Assembly (NCBI GenBank): GCA_024114885.1
Contig: CP099424.1
Span: 620,001 to 684,000 of the forward strand
Direction of reading: 5' to 3'
Origin: Septoria linicola
Taxonomy: Eukaryota > Ascomycota > Dothideomycetes > Mycosphaerellales > Mycosphaerellaceae
DNA: 64,000 bases
Positions 41,488 to 52,600 of the stretch are shown piece after piece (position 1 is the stretch's first letter; each line of letters opens with the position of its first letter). The notes under the pieces were generated by a model that made no database searches, was not told the DNA's origin, and saw only the letters and a program-made list of their open reading frames with translations. Made by a program: the position numbers and the translations under genes.

Positions 41488-41694
41488 AGACTGTGATGAG
41501 AATTAGATGATTTTGCGATTTCAGCGAGGCGCAAGGACGTGGTATGCACAGTAGGCATGAATAGAAATGAACTCGACTTCACGATTCCGCCCTTTTCCTC
41601 CCTGCGTTCCCGTCACGCCACATGCTTCCGATTAGTCTCTTATCGCATCGCTCACCAGGCGGACTACCACCGACGCACGAAACGCTACACCTCC

Positions 41695-43231
41695 TCACAA
41701 CCGTGGCCCAGTAACCTGGCTCCTCCCATCCCTCGCAAACAAATCCTTCAACTCCGTCTTCACCACACTCTTATGACTCAGCAAACCTCGTTCATGCACA
41801 TCCACCCACTTGTCCTGCGCAGACTTCCAACCCCACGCTTTGTCCTTCTCTTCCCCATTACTCGTATCATACAGCACATTCGCGATGTACTTGCCGATGA
41901 CTGGCAAGAATCTATGCGATCCATATTAGTCTTATCATCCCAATACCACAGAGATGCTCGAGTAGAAAGGATGAGGACAAGGGAGGCGACACTCACTTAT
42001 ACGAATGAAAACTGCCCCCCGTAGCCAGCACCAACCCCTTCAACCTCTGATCCGGATGCCTACAAATCAAAAAATCCTCCGTCGGACTCTGCGCATCCCA
42101 GCATATCCGCCAATAATCGGGTTCTTTCCCCCTCGCAAACTGCGGAAGCACCTTCTCGCTAATCATAGCTTTCGTTTCCTGTTTCAAACACTCCGGAACC
42201 TCATACTGATCCGCTGGGACACTAATCCTCGCTCCGGAAGAAAGCTTCTTCGTATTGATGATTCCACTCCGAGAATTGGCGTATTTCATAAGTTGATTTC
42301 CTGAACTCGGCGGGATGATTTCTCCCAAGCCGCCGTAAACTACCACCGGCATTTGGAAATTGTCGAGTTGAGAGACTTCAGCTTCGCTGACGCGGTAGTA
42401 TGCTGCGACGAGGCCTGTGGCTTGGACTTGGCACTCGATGCGGGCATCAGGGGAGAGGCCGAGTTCGTCTTCGGTGGGAGAGAGGATTTGGCTTGTCCAG
42501 GGGCCGGCGGCGAGGACGATTTCGTCGGCTTCAAAGGTGCGGCCGTCGAGGGTGCGGGCGCCTTCGATGCGGGACTTTGTGCGATTCCAGATTAGGTCGA
42601 CGATTTTTCCGGTTTCGCGACGGACACCGCGTTTCTCGGCGGCGAGCATGAAGGCGTGGGTGGCTTGGGCGGCGTCGCACCAGCCGGCTTCGGGGTTGAA
42701 GTAGGCGCTTTGGAAGCCGGTGTTACTGGTGCCATCCATGGCGGACCAGCGGGAAGAGATTTTGTCGAGGTCAATGTCTTGTGCTTGGGTGCTGCCGCGT
42801 CCTTCGAAGGTTTCTTTGATGCGTGATTTGAGGTTACTGCCGTCTTCTTCGTACATCAACCAGCCGACTTTGTGGAAGTAAGGGCCGAGCTCTTCGGACC
42901 AGAACCATGGATGGATTGTCTCGCAGGCGAGATCGCAGTACAGTTTGTTGGCATAGTCGGTGCGGATAACGCGATTGACGTCGATGGAGGCTGCGGGTTT
43001 GGGGGCCGATGAAGATGAGTCGATCACTGTGATGCGAGACGGATCTTTGTAGAATTGGGCGAGGTGGTATGCTGTTGAAGTGCCAAAGGTTCCGGCTCCG
43101 ATGATCAGAACTGTGGGTTCAGGTTTTCCTTCGTGAGGATGGTCAATGTCTATGCGTTTGGGATTGGGGGCGATGTTATTAGGCTGCATAACCCTTCGGC
43201 CATCCAGGCCATACTTTGCAAAGACTGGCAT
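41695..43231 (-). CDS. FAD-dependent oxidoreductase (DAO/saccharopine oxidase-like)
   Basis: Two exons, complement(41997..43231) and complement(41695..41911), with an 85-bp intron; 483 residues. After a 40-residue leader, TVLIIGAGTFGTSTAYHLAQ is the FAD-binding Rossmann motif, followed by ASIDVNRVIRTDYANKLYC. The Cys of RICWDAQSPTEDFLICRHP is the likely covalent flavin attachment site, and LVLATGGSFHSYKFLPVIGK closes the FAD pocket; the intron falls inside this last motif. The C-terminal 55 residues (DKAWGWKSAQDKWVD) are typical of the fungal subgroup. Expected chemistry is oxidation of a secondary amine or amino acid with production of H2O2; substrate unknown. It is a distant paralogue of the FAD oxidase at 22950-24293, too diverged for a recent duplication. 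No clear PTS1 (ends GPRL, although RL-type endings occur). Confidence 0.9.
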
Positions 43232-43811
43232 AGTGGGACCTCTGTCAAAGAGTGATTCCGATTGCTAAGGGCTGTCGCGATGTACTACAGATGTGGTGAT
43301 GTCGTGAAAAGACATCATGTATCGAGGAAGGAATAATCTTTTTGATACGGTCAACCGGAATTCGATCCCCCCGCGCAATTCAACCCCCTGCACTCATGCG
43401 TGGCAGATGTATGCCTGTTCGTAACGTGAGCTTGTTTGTTGCCCAGAGCAGAGTACCCATGTCTGGAGAAGTCTGGAGAAGCTGGGATGATGAGGGGAAG
43501 CTGCAAGCTTGCGTTGCTGTCATGCAGGTCACGAGGAGGCACAATCTCGGAGAGGAAAGGAGTGGACAGGGTGTTGCGAAAGTCGACCTGCGAATCTGAC
43601 GATCACGTTGTGCGATGCTTGCGTTGTCCGCGATGCGCGGTCGTTCGCGGAGTGAGGTTGGAGATGTCCACCAAGCTAGTCTGCCACTAACCCATTTCAA
43701 ACATCGGGCCAAGACGGTGCTGCCAAGGGAATTCGGAATCTGCAGGAAGTCAATAGCTTCGGCTATGGGTATCATTGGTAGTTGCATTATCATGGCTCGC
43801 TTTTGCTTGCC
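43232..43811. other. Spacer
   Basis: 580 bp with the FAD oxidoreductase promoter and the 3' end of the SR140 gene. Frames on both strands lack domains. The sequence AATTCGATCC at about 43360 recalls a tRNA B-box but no tRNA folds around it. Confidence 0.35.
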
Positions 43812-46322
43812 TTAATCTTCATCGCTATCAGCGAACATATCCTCCGCCTGCTTTCTGCGTGCCGGCTCAGCAGGTACAGGTTTACTCTCGCTTGAGCTCT
43901 TCAGCGAGAAGCCAGCACCACTTGCCTTGACAGGTGCAGTTGGCGGTATCGTAGGAGGCGCTTCGGAAGTTGCTGCAGACGAGCCAGTTGCCTCGACCGC
44001 CCCAGGCTCTTCCAATGCAGCTCCATCGAAGTCGTCTAATGGCGCGCCGTCTAGATCATCTAGTGCAGCTCCATCCAAGTCGTCAACATCGTCACCGTTC
44101 AATTCATCAGCAGGCGTGTCATCTGCGGGAACGTGCTCGTTGTCAACCGCAATCTCATCAGCGACCAGTGAACCGGCTGGCGCTGGTGACGCGGACGCTG
44201 CAGTCGCTGGCGATGCAGTTCCGTCGATACGCTTGAACTTGGCAAGGTGCTTCGAGTCTAGCACAGAAGTCTTGCGACGCTCTTCAGGATCCCCATTTTC
44301 TTCCATCGTGTCCGTCGGCTGCTCAAAGAAGTCCTTCTTCAAAGCCTCGAACACATCCACAGCAAAGACACTGTTGCGCTCCCAGATCTCGAATAGAACC
44401 CCAACTTTGTTGCGCCACTGCTGGTCTTTCATCCTACCCCACCCCATGTCCTTTCCGAGGCGACCGAGTGTCTTGAATGTTTCCTGCCGCCTGAACGCAG
44501 CCTCGAATAATTGACGATACTTCCAGGCGTTCCGTACTCCGGCTGTTGATGAATTGTGGAGAATATCATTGATCAAGTACAGCGCAACAAGCTTGATCTG
44601 TGATGGGTCTGTGCCATGCTCTCTCTTCTCCTTGCCGTTCGTGTCGTTGAGATTAGGCTCGATACTGGGTAGCTCCACGTCCGGCTCGTACTCATCTTCC
44701 TCATCTTGTCGAGGATCTTCTTCGTGGAACCTCCCACACTGCGTTGAGCCAAACGGCTTTTCCAGGTTGAGCACCAGCATGTCCACAATCTCTTCAGCAC
44801 CAGCACCGGCGTTGTTGATGGCAAAGGTTGTAATCGAGGCAACATCGCTCAATCGAAGCCTAGCATGCGTAGCCGGCATGCGTGACAAAAGCCAAGTAAA
44901 TTTTGCGATTTGCAATGGTGAGAGGTGCTTCTTATCTCCAGCCGCACCGCCTTCGCCCTCCCTTCGGCTGTTGTTGAACTTTCGCTGCTCGACGCCATCA
45001 TCGCTTTCATCGTCTGAAGATTCGTAGTTGAAATGTTCCAGCACATTGCCAAGTTTCGTCAAATCCATGAAAGGCACCTCACCTTGAGCGACATTCCAAT
45101 CGATGGGAACATCGTCTATCAGCCGCTCGGGATCCCGACCGCCACGCCTCTGCTCCTGCAAAGCATCGAAATGCTCGTCATCACTCCAGAGCAGGTAGCG
45201 ATAGTACCTGCCTTCAGGACTCTGTGCGTTGTACAAGAAGGCAAATCGCTCATCATCTTCCACTTCAGGCATCGCCATCAGAACTGCCTCGAGCTCGAGT
45301 GCTTTATGTGGATCAGGTTCGGAGAGTAGTCGTTCAGCAATCACGTGGATGGCTCGGACGGTTGCGATATCGAGTGGCGGTGTGATGGGAATATGTGCAT
45401 GAGCCTCCACGACCCCGTTGCGAGGCGGCCTTACATCGTAAGAGTCCGGAGGAGCAAACTCTCCAGGTGGCGGAGCGTGTCGCATACTATGACCTCGAGG
45501 CTGATCTCGATTGATCTTCTCAGCACCAAAAGGTTCTGGTTCCAGGCCCGTTCCTGGCAGTGCACCTGGCTGTAGTGCTGTTGATGACAAGTGTCGTCCA
45601 ATTGTCAGACGATATCCGCATCCCAGATACTTGTCTCTCAGCGCACTCACAGCCGTGTCGATCTGTGAGGTAGATGTCTCGTAATCCAGCATTGCTATTG
45701 CCGTCACTGACAGCTTGCCCTGCCTGATTGGAGGTGATATCGATACAGAGTGGACCTTGAGATGGTCCCTAAGGATTCCTCGCACGTCATTGTCTGTAGT
45801 AGATGGCTGAAGATTTGAAAGCTGAACTGTAGGACGAGGAGCAGCAGCCTGGAGATCCTCTTCTTCGTCTACATGTCGCGTAGACGCTTCATCGCTCGCG
45901 TTGCTTCCCAAGCTGTACTCTGCTGCTAGAGCTTCCTGTTCTCGCCTGACCTCCTGCTGCTCTCGTAGTTCATCTAGCGCTCGTTTACGCTTCATGCTGG
46001 GAGGCATTCCTGCTGCTGGTCCCAGACTGCCCGGACCACTCCTGGAATGACCACCTCCACTAAAGCCGCCTCGAGGTGCTCCTCCATATCCTCTGCTTGG
46101 ACCTGCTGGTGGACCTCGTGCTGAAGCCGGAAAGCCATCGAAGTCTTCATTTCCACCAAAAGAGTCCTCGAACTCGGCCAATGCAGCTGCCGTTTCTGCC
46201 TGCTCCCGTCGTCGCTTCTCTTCCGCAGCGAGTCGCTCCTTCTCAAAGGCAGACAGCTTTTTCGGCGCCGCCAATTTCTGGCTGACGTCCGGAAACTCCT
46301 TCGGCGCGTCTTCGTCGTCCAT
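43812..46322 (-). CDS. U2 snRNP-associated SURP motif protein (SR140 homologue)
   Basis: Single exon, 836 residues from the ATG at 46322. The order of domains is that of U2SURP/SR140: a charged, Gly-rich N-terminus with FEKERLAAEEKRRREQAE; an RRM at about 165-245 (TVQLSNLQPSTTDNDVRGIL); a SURP module at about 335-390 (VRAIHVIAERLLSEPDPH with FAFLYNAQSPEGRYYRYLLW); and a CTD-interacting (CID) helical domain at about 470-680 (FTWLLSRMPATHARLRLSD, KLVALYLINDILHNSSTA, WKYRQLFEAAFRRQE). The C-terminus is acidic with a degenerate DDLDGAALDD repeat and ends ARRKQAEDMFADSDED. The human protein is part of the 17S U2 snRNP. No introns are needed, notable for 2.5 kb. It is divergent from the TOR kinase gene. 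Confidence 0.92.
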   Translation of the reverse strand: MDDEDAPKEFPDVSQKLAAPKKLSAFEKERLAAEEKRRREQAETAAALAEFEDSFGGNEDFDGFPASARGPPAGPSRGYGGAPRGGFSGGGHSRSGPGSLGPAAGMPPSMKRKRALDELREQQEVRREQEALAAEYSLGSNASDEASTRHVDEEEDLQAAAPRPTVQLSNLQPSTTDNDVRGILRDHLKVHSVSISPPIRQGKLSVTAIAMLDYETSTSQIDTAVSALRDKYLGCGYRLTIGRHLSSTALQPGALPGTGLEPEPFGAEKINRDQPRGHSMRHAPPPGEFAPPDSYDVRPPRNGVVEAHAHIPITPPLDIATVRAIHVIAERLLSEPDPHKALELEAVLMAMPEVEDDERFAFLYNAQSPEGRYYRYLLWSDDEHFDALQEQRRGGRDPERLIDDVPIDWNVAQGEVPFMDLTKLGNVLEHFNYESSDDESDDGVEQRKFNNSRREGEGGAAGDKKHLSPLQIAKFTWLLSRMPATHARLRLSDVASITTFAINNAGAGAEEIVDMLVLNLEKPFGSTQCGRFHEEDPRQDEEDEYEPDVELPSIEPNLNDTNGKEKREHGTDPSQIKLVALYLINDILHNSSTAGVRNAWKYRQLFEAAFRRQETFKTLGRLGKDMGWGRMKDQQWRNKVGVLFEIWERNSVFAVDVFEALKKDFFEQPTDTMEENGDPEERRKTSVLDSKHLAKFKRIDGTASPATAASASPAPAGSLVADEIAVDNEHVPADDTPADELNGDDVDDLDGAALDDLDGAPLDDFDGAALEEPGAVEATGSSAATSEAPPTIPPTAPVKASGAGFSLKSSSESKPVPAEPARRKQAEDMFADSDED

Positions 46323-46674
46323 GATGATGATGATCGTCTCGCGTGTTATCGTAGTTCCATTCTGTAGTAAATGTGAGATTAATGTCCATACATGCACGCT
46401 GCACGACGCGCTTTTCCATAAAGTCCGCGACAAGCTTTGTGGCTGATCAGCGGCTTGGTCACATGTGAACATCTGCTACACACTATTGCTCTGAGAAGCA
46501 CAAGCAACACCCTCTCCGCCACCAGCACGCCGCCGCCAATACTCTTTCCTTCCGCATAGCTTCAAGGCGGCGCTGGCGTATGGAGGGCTGTGAGGACGAT
46601 GAGTGGCGATATTGAACGACACCCCGACTGAAAGGCCTTGCGACAGGCGCATCGCATCGCTTCGCACAGCAACC
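46323..46674. promoter_or_regulatory. Divergent promoter (SR140 / TOR)
   Basis: A 352-bp region shared by two large genes transcribed away from each other. Both frames stay open for some distance into it, but without ATG codons, so these are leaders. No TATA box is seen. Confidence 0.45.
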
Positions 46675-49600
46675 ATGACCACGGCCTACAGCGAGGCCTT
46701 GAGCGCCATCTTCCAGGACCTCAAGTCGCGCAATGAGCACACTCGCCAAAATGCCTCCCAACGCCTCATTGACCAGGTCAATGCCGCCTTTCGCGAGCTA
46801 CAGCCCGGAGTGTGGACCTCGTATTACAACGAGGTTAACGCGAAGATGGTTGCTTTCATACTCAGTGGGCAGGACACGCACGAGCGGATGGGAGGCCTGT
46901 ACGCGCTGAATGCTTTGATTGACTTCAAGGGGGATGATGCGGCCAGCAAGGTGACCAAATTTAGCAACTACATCAAGAGAACTCTCGAGGGCAACGACAC
47001 CAGTGCTATGATCGTGGCTGCCAAGTGCCTGGGACGGCTAGCTATTCCAGGAGGAGCTTTGACTGCAGAGTTGGTTGAGGCGGAGGTCAAGCACGCGCTG
47101 GAATGGTTGACTTCGGAGCGCAACGAGAACAGGCGCTTTGCTGCAGTGCTGATTCTGCGGGAACTGGCCAAGAACAGCTCGACGCTGCTCTACATGTACA
47201 TTCCGGGCATTTTGGGATGTATATGGGAAGGACTGCGCGATCAGAAAGTGGTCATTCGCGAAACCTCAGCAGAGGTCATCTCTCACACCTTCAAGATCCT
47301 GTCAGCCCGAGACCCACAGATGCGATCGTCAATGCTCACTCGGATGTACGAAGAGTCTGTTAACGGTCTGCGGCGTGGCACGGTGGAAGTCGTTCATGGC
47401 TCGTTGCTGACTTTCAAAGAGCTGCTCGTACAGGGCGGCATGTTCATGCACGGCGCAAAGTACAAGGACGTCTGCGAAAAAGTGCTCCAGCAGCAGTATC
47501 GCGAGCACAAGGATCCGACTGTCCGGCGGACCGTGGTAGAGATTATCCCTCTCCTAGCTGGTTACGCACCTAAGGAGTTCTGCAATCACTATTTGGCAAG
47601 GTCCATGCAGCACCTTCAGAATTTGCTCAAGGATGCCAGGCAGAGGAATCTCGCCTTTGTCGCGATCGGAAAGATTGCTCACGCTGTTGGGTCTCAAATC
47701 GCACCGTATCTGGATACTATCCTGCTTCACATCCGCGATGCACTGTCAGTCAAGAACAGAACCCGACATTCCGATGAGGCACCAATTTTCGAGTGCATCA
47801 GCATGATCAGCATCGCAGTAGGTCAAACGTTGAGCAAGTACATGGAGGCTTTGCTGGACCCGATTTTTGCATGTGGGTTGTCGGACGCCCTCACACAGGC
47901 ACTGGTAGACATGGCCCATTACATTCCGCCAGTAAAGACTACCATTCAGGAGAAGCTGCTTGATCTGCTAAGTCGTACACTGTGTGGCCAACCGTTCCAG
48001 ACTCTGGGACATCCTACCCAAGGCAAGGGCTTACCACCCATTTACACCAAAGAGTATCGTGATCAAAAGGACCCACAGCACCAAGAGCACAAGGACCAAG
48101 AGATCGCGCTAGCACTCCACACACTCGGAAGTTTCGACTTCACTGGCCATGTGCTGAACGAGTTCGTCCGCGATGTGGCCATTCGCTACGTGGAAGACGA
48201 CGACCCTGGCATACGCAAAGCTGCAGCACTGACATGCTGTCAACTCTTCGTCAAAGATCCCATTGTGCATCAGACTAGTCATCATGCAATCCAAGTGGTC
48301 TCAGACGTCATTGAGAAGCTCCTGACTGTTGGCGTGGCTGACTCTCATCCCGACATTCGCCAAACTGTGCTCGTCTCACTGGACGCCCGATTCGACCGAC
48401 ATCTTGCAAAAGCTGAGAACGTTCGCACGCTGTTCATATGCCTCAACGATGAGAAGTTCCCGATTCGCGAAGCAGCAATGACCATCATTGGACGACTCAC
48501 CAATGTCAATCCCGCCTATGTGTTTCCATCTTTGCGCAAGGTTCTCATCCAGCTCCTCACAGAAATCGAATACTCCAACAGCGCAGTCAACAAGCGAGAG
48601 TCTGCGCAGCTGATCAGTCACCTTGTGGGCGCAAGCAGTAAGCTTATCAAGCCTTACGTCGATCCGATGGTGCATGTACTTCTGCCAAAAGCTGAAGATG
48701 CGAACTCAGAAGTCGCTGCTACCACGCTGCGAGCACTTGGTGATCTTGCCAGCGTTGGTGGCGAGGAGATGAAGAAGTACATCCCAGAGCTCATGAAGAT
48801 CATCATAAGAAGTCTTCAGGATCTTTCGTCACCAAAGAAACGTGAGGCGGCTCTATGCACTCTCGGCCAACTTGCCAGCAACAGTGGATATGTCATTCAG
48901 CCTTACACGGACCACCCTGATCTGCTCACCATTCTCGTTAACATCGTGAAGACTGAGCCACCAGGCGACCTTCGACGTGAGACAATCCGACTTATGGGCA
49001 TACTCGGCGCCCTTGATCCTTACAAGCACCAGCAAGTCATGGAGGAGTCGCCGGAATCCAACCTCAAGGCCGACTTCCAGGGCGTGTCAGATGTAACGCT
49101 CATCATGCAGGGTGTCACACCTAGCAACGAGGAGTACTATCCGACTGTGGTCATCAATACGCTCATGGAGATGCTGAAAGAGGACACACTGAAGTCTTAC
49201 CACTCGACTGTCGTGGAAGCTGTCATGAACATCTATGCGACCATGGGCATGAAGTGCGTACCTTTTCTGGGCATAGTTGTACCAGGAATGGTAGGTGTTT
49301 TGAAGGACGCCGGAACAGAGAATCGACTCGAAGGATACTTCAATCAGCTGAGCGGACTAGTCAAGATTGTGAGACAGCACATCCGGCCGCACCTACCCAT
49401 CATGCTCGAGGCGATCGCAGACTACTGGCACCGAAGCACTCAATTACAAGCCACTATCCTTGCTCTCATCGAGAGCATTGCCAGAAGTTTAGAGGGCGAA
49501 TTCAAGGTCTACCTGGCGAACGTCCTCCCTCTCATGCTGGGAGTCCTCGACACTGATGGACGCTCCGAGGCTGGCCGAGCTGCAATGCAAAGAGTGCTCC

Positions 49601-52600
49601 ACGCATTCTTGGTCTTTGGCTCCAGCGCTGAAGAGTATATGCATCTCATTATTCCAGTCGTGGTGCGGATGTTCGACAATGCTGATGGCCGATACAAAGA
49701 TAGAGCAGTGCGCAAGGCCGCTATTGAGACGATCGGACGTCTCAGCAAGCAAGTCAACATTAGTGAATTCGCAGCCAAGATTGTGCACCCTCTTGCGCGA
49801 GTGCTTCAAGGCAACGACAGCCTACTCAAGCCTGCTGCCATGGAAACGTTGTGCGCACTTATTTTTCAGCTCGGGCAGGACTTTCTACACTTTGTACCCA
49901 CAATCGATAAGATCCTAGTGCAGCATCGTATCAACCACACTGCGTACAATCTGATCATCACCAAGCTGAAGAAGCACGAAGCACTCCCGCAGGACCTGAG
50001 CCCCGACGAGCGGTACAACGATGAAGATGAGGACCAATATCCGACAGAGATCAGCACAAAAAAGCTGGCTGTGAACCAACAGCATCTGAAGAACGCGTGG
50101 GAGGCAAGCCAGAAATCCACCAAAGAAGATTGGATTGAATGGATGCGCCGGTTTTCCGTCGAACTCCTGCGTGAGAGTCCGCAGCAAGCGCTGAGAGCTT
50201 GCACGAACCTTGCTGGCATATATCCTTCACTCGCACGAACATTGTTCAATTCTGCATTTGTGAGCTGTTGGACGGAACTGTATGACCAGTATCAGGAGGA
50301 GCTTGTCCGGGCGATCGAGACAGCTCTGACGAGTCCTAACATTCCGCCAGAGATTCTACAGATCCTGCTCAATCTTGCCGAGTTCATGGAGCATGACGAC
50401 AAAGCACTGCCAATTGATGTTCGCACTTTAGGCATGTACGCTGGCAAGTGTCACGCTTTTGCCAAAGCTCTCCATTACAAGGAGCTTGAGTTCAACGCAG
50501 AGCAGAACGCCAGTGCTGTTGAGGCTCTCATTTCCATCAACAATCAGCTCCAGCAAACAGATGCTGCTTTTGGCATACTGAAGAAAGCTCAAGGCTACAA
50601 CGATGTTGACCTCAAGGAAACCTGGTATGAGAAGCTTCAACGCTGGGACGAAGCTTTGATGGCATACCAAGAGCGAGAAGAACGAGAATTGGCAAAAGAG
50701 AGCAAAGTCTCGTTTGAAGTTGTCATGGGCAAGATGCGTTGTCTGCATGCGCTCGGTGAGTGGGACACTCTTTCACAAATCGCCTATGATCGCTGGGTCA
50801 TTGCAAACAGCGATGAACGCCGTAAGATAGCACCTCTGGCCGCCGCTGCCGCCTGGGGAATGGGCCTGTGGGATATCATGGACGAATACCTTGGTGTGAT
50901 GAAGCAAAACACGCCAGACCGCAGTTTCTTTGGAGCTATCCTGTCGATTCATCGAAATCATTTTGACGAGGCTCACGCCCACATCACCAAAGCAAGAGAC
51001 GGACTGGATACAGAACTGTCAGCTCTTCTCGGCGAGAGCTACACCCGCGCCTACGGCGTGATTGTTCGAGTACAGATGCTGGCAGAACTTGAAGAAATCA
51101 TCCAGTACAAGCAGAACTCTCACGATTCGGAAAAGCAGGACCGCATGCGCTTGACCTGGACGAAGCGTCTCAGAGGCAATCAGCGCCAAGTGGATGTTTG
51201 GCAACGCATGCTAAAGGTCAGAGCTTTGGTCATATCGCCACAGGAGAATCAGGAAATGTACATCAAGTTCGCATCGATCTGTCGTAAGGCGCAGCGACCT
51301 GGACTTGCGGAGAAGAGCTTGAACAGCCTTCTGAACTTCTCGAGCAGCCAACATCTTAGTACAATGGCTGATGGCGACAAGGAAAGCTGGGACATTGTGC
51401 AGCAAGCGCCGTACCCAGTTCAGTACGCCACTTTCAAATTCCTGTGGAGCAACGATCAACATGATGCTGCAGTCAACGCCCTCCGAGGCTTCACCAAGAC
51501 GCTGAAGGACGACTACGAAGGTCGAATGGCTGCAGCTGCGCCTTACTTGAACAACCATGCTCCAGGAACGCTCAATGGGCTCAATGGAGTGAACGGTGTG
51601 CATGGTATTCATAGCACGGGACCGTTCGGAGGCGCGAATGCTCACCCGATATCGCCTCGGGAAAAGGCCGAACTAGAAGAGTGGCGACTGCTCCTTGCCC
51701 GCTGCTATCTCAAACAAGGAGACTGGCAAGTGAAGCTCCACAACGGCGACTGGCAATCTGAGCATGTTGCCGATGTGCTCTCGTCGTATCATGCTGCCAC
51801 GAGATACCATGAATCTTGGTACAAAGCATGGCATGCATGGGCATTGGCCAACTTCGAGGTGGTCACTGCTTTGACTTCTGGTGACCGCGAGGCCACTGAC
51901 GTACCATCATACATTGTCACAGAGCATGTTGTGCCTGCGGTGAAGGGCTTCTTCAAGAGCATTGCACTATCGTCATCGAGCTCACTTCAAGATACGCTGC
52001 GGCTTTTGACCCTATGGTTTGCCCACGGCAATTATTCGGAAGTCACCCACGCCGTTACACAAGGCATATCTTCCGTCAGCGTCGACACATGGCTGGAAGT
52101 CATACCACAGCTCATTGCTCGGATCAATCAGCCAAATAGGCTCGTGAAAGAAGGAATTCACAATCTTCTCGTCGACATCGGCAGGGCACATCCGCAGGCA
52201 CTAGTCTATCCACTCACTGTCAGCATGAAGAGTGATGCCATCGGACGTTCGCGATCTGCCAAGAGAATCATGGACGCCATGCAACAGCACTCTCCCAAAC
52301 TGGTCGAACAAGCCGGTCTGGTCAGTCACGAGCTCATCCGTATTGCGGTGCTCTGGCATGAACAATGGCACGAAGGCCTGGAAGAAGCAAGTCGATTGTA
52401 CTTTGGTGATCACAACATTCAAGGGATGCTTGCGACACTGGAGCCACTGCACGAAATGCTTCGCAAAGGTCCAGAGACTCTCCGCGAAATCTCATTCATT
52501 CAATCTTTTGGACGTGATCTCAACGAGGCTAGGGACTGGTGTGAAGCGTACAAGTCTACCAAAGAGATTGGAGATCTCAATCAAGCGTGGGATCTGTACT

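Noticed and set aside
43355..43370. tRNA B-box-like AATTCGATCC
   Set aside because: There is no A-box upstream at the right spacing and no cloverleaf can be drawn.
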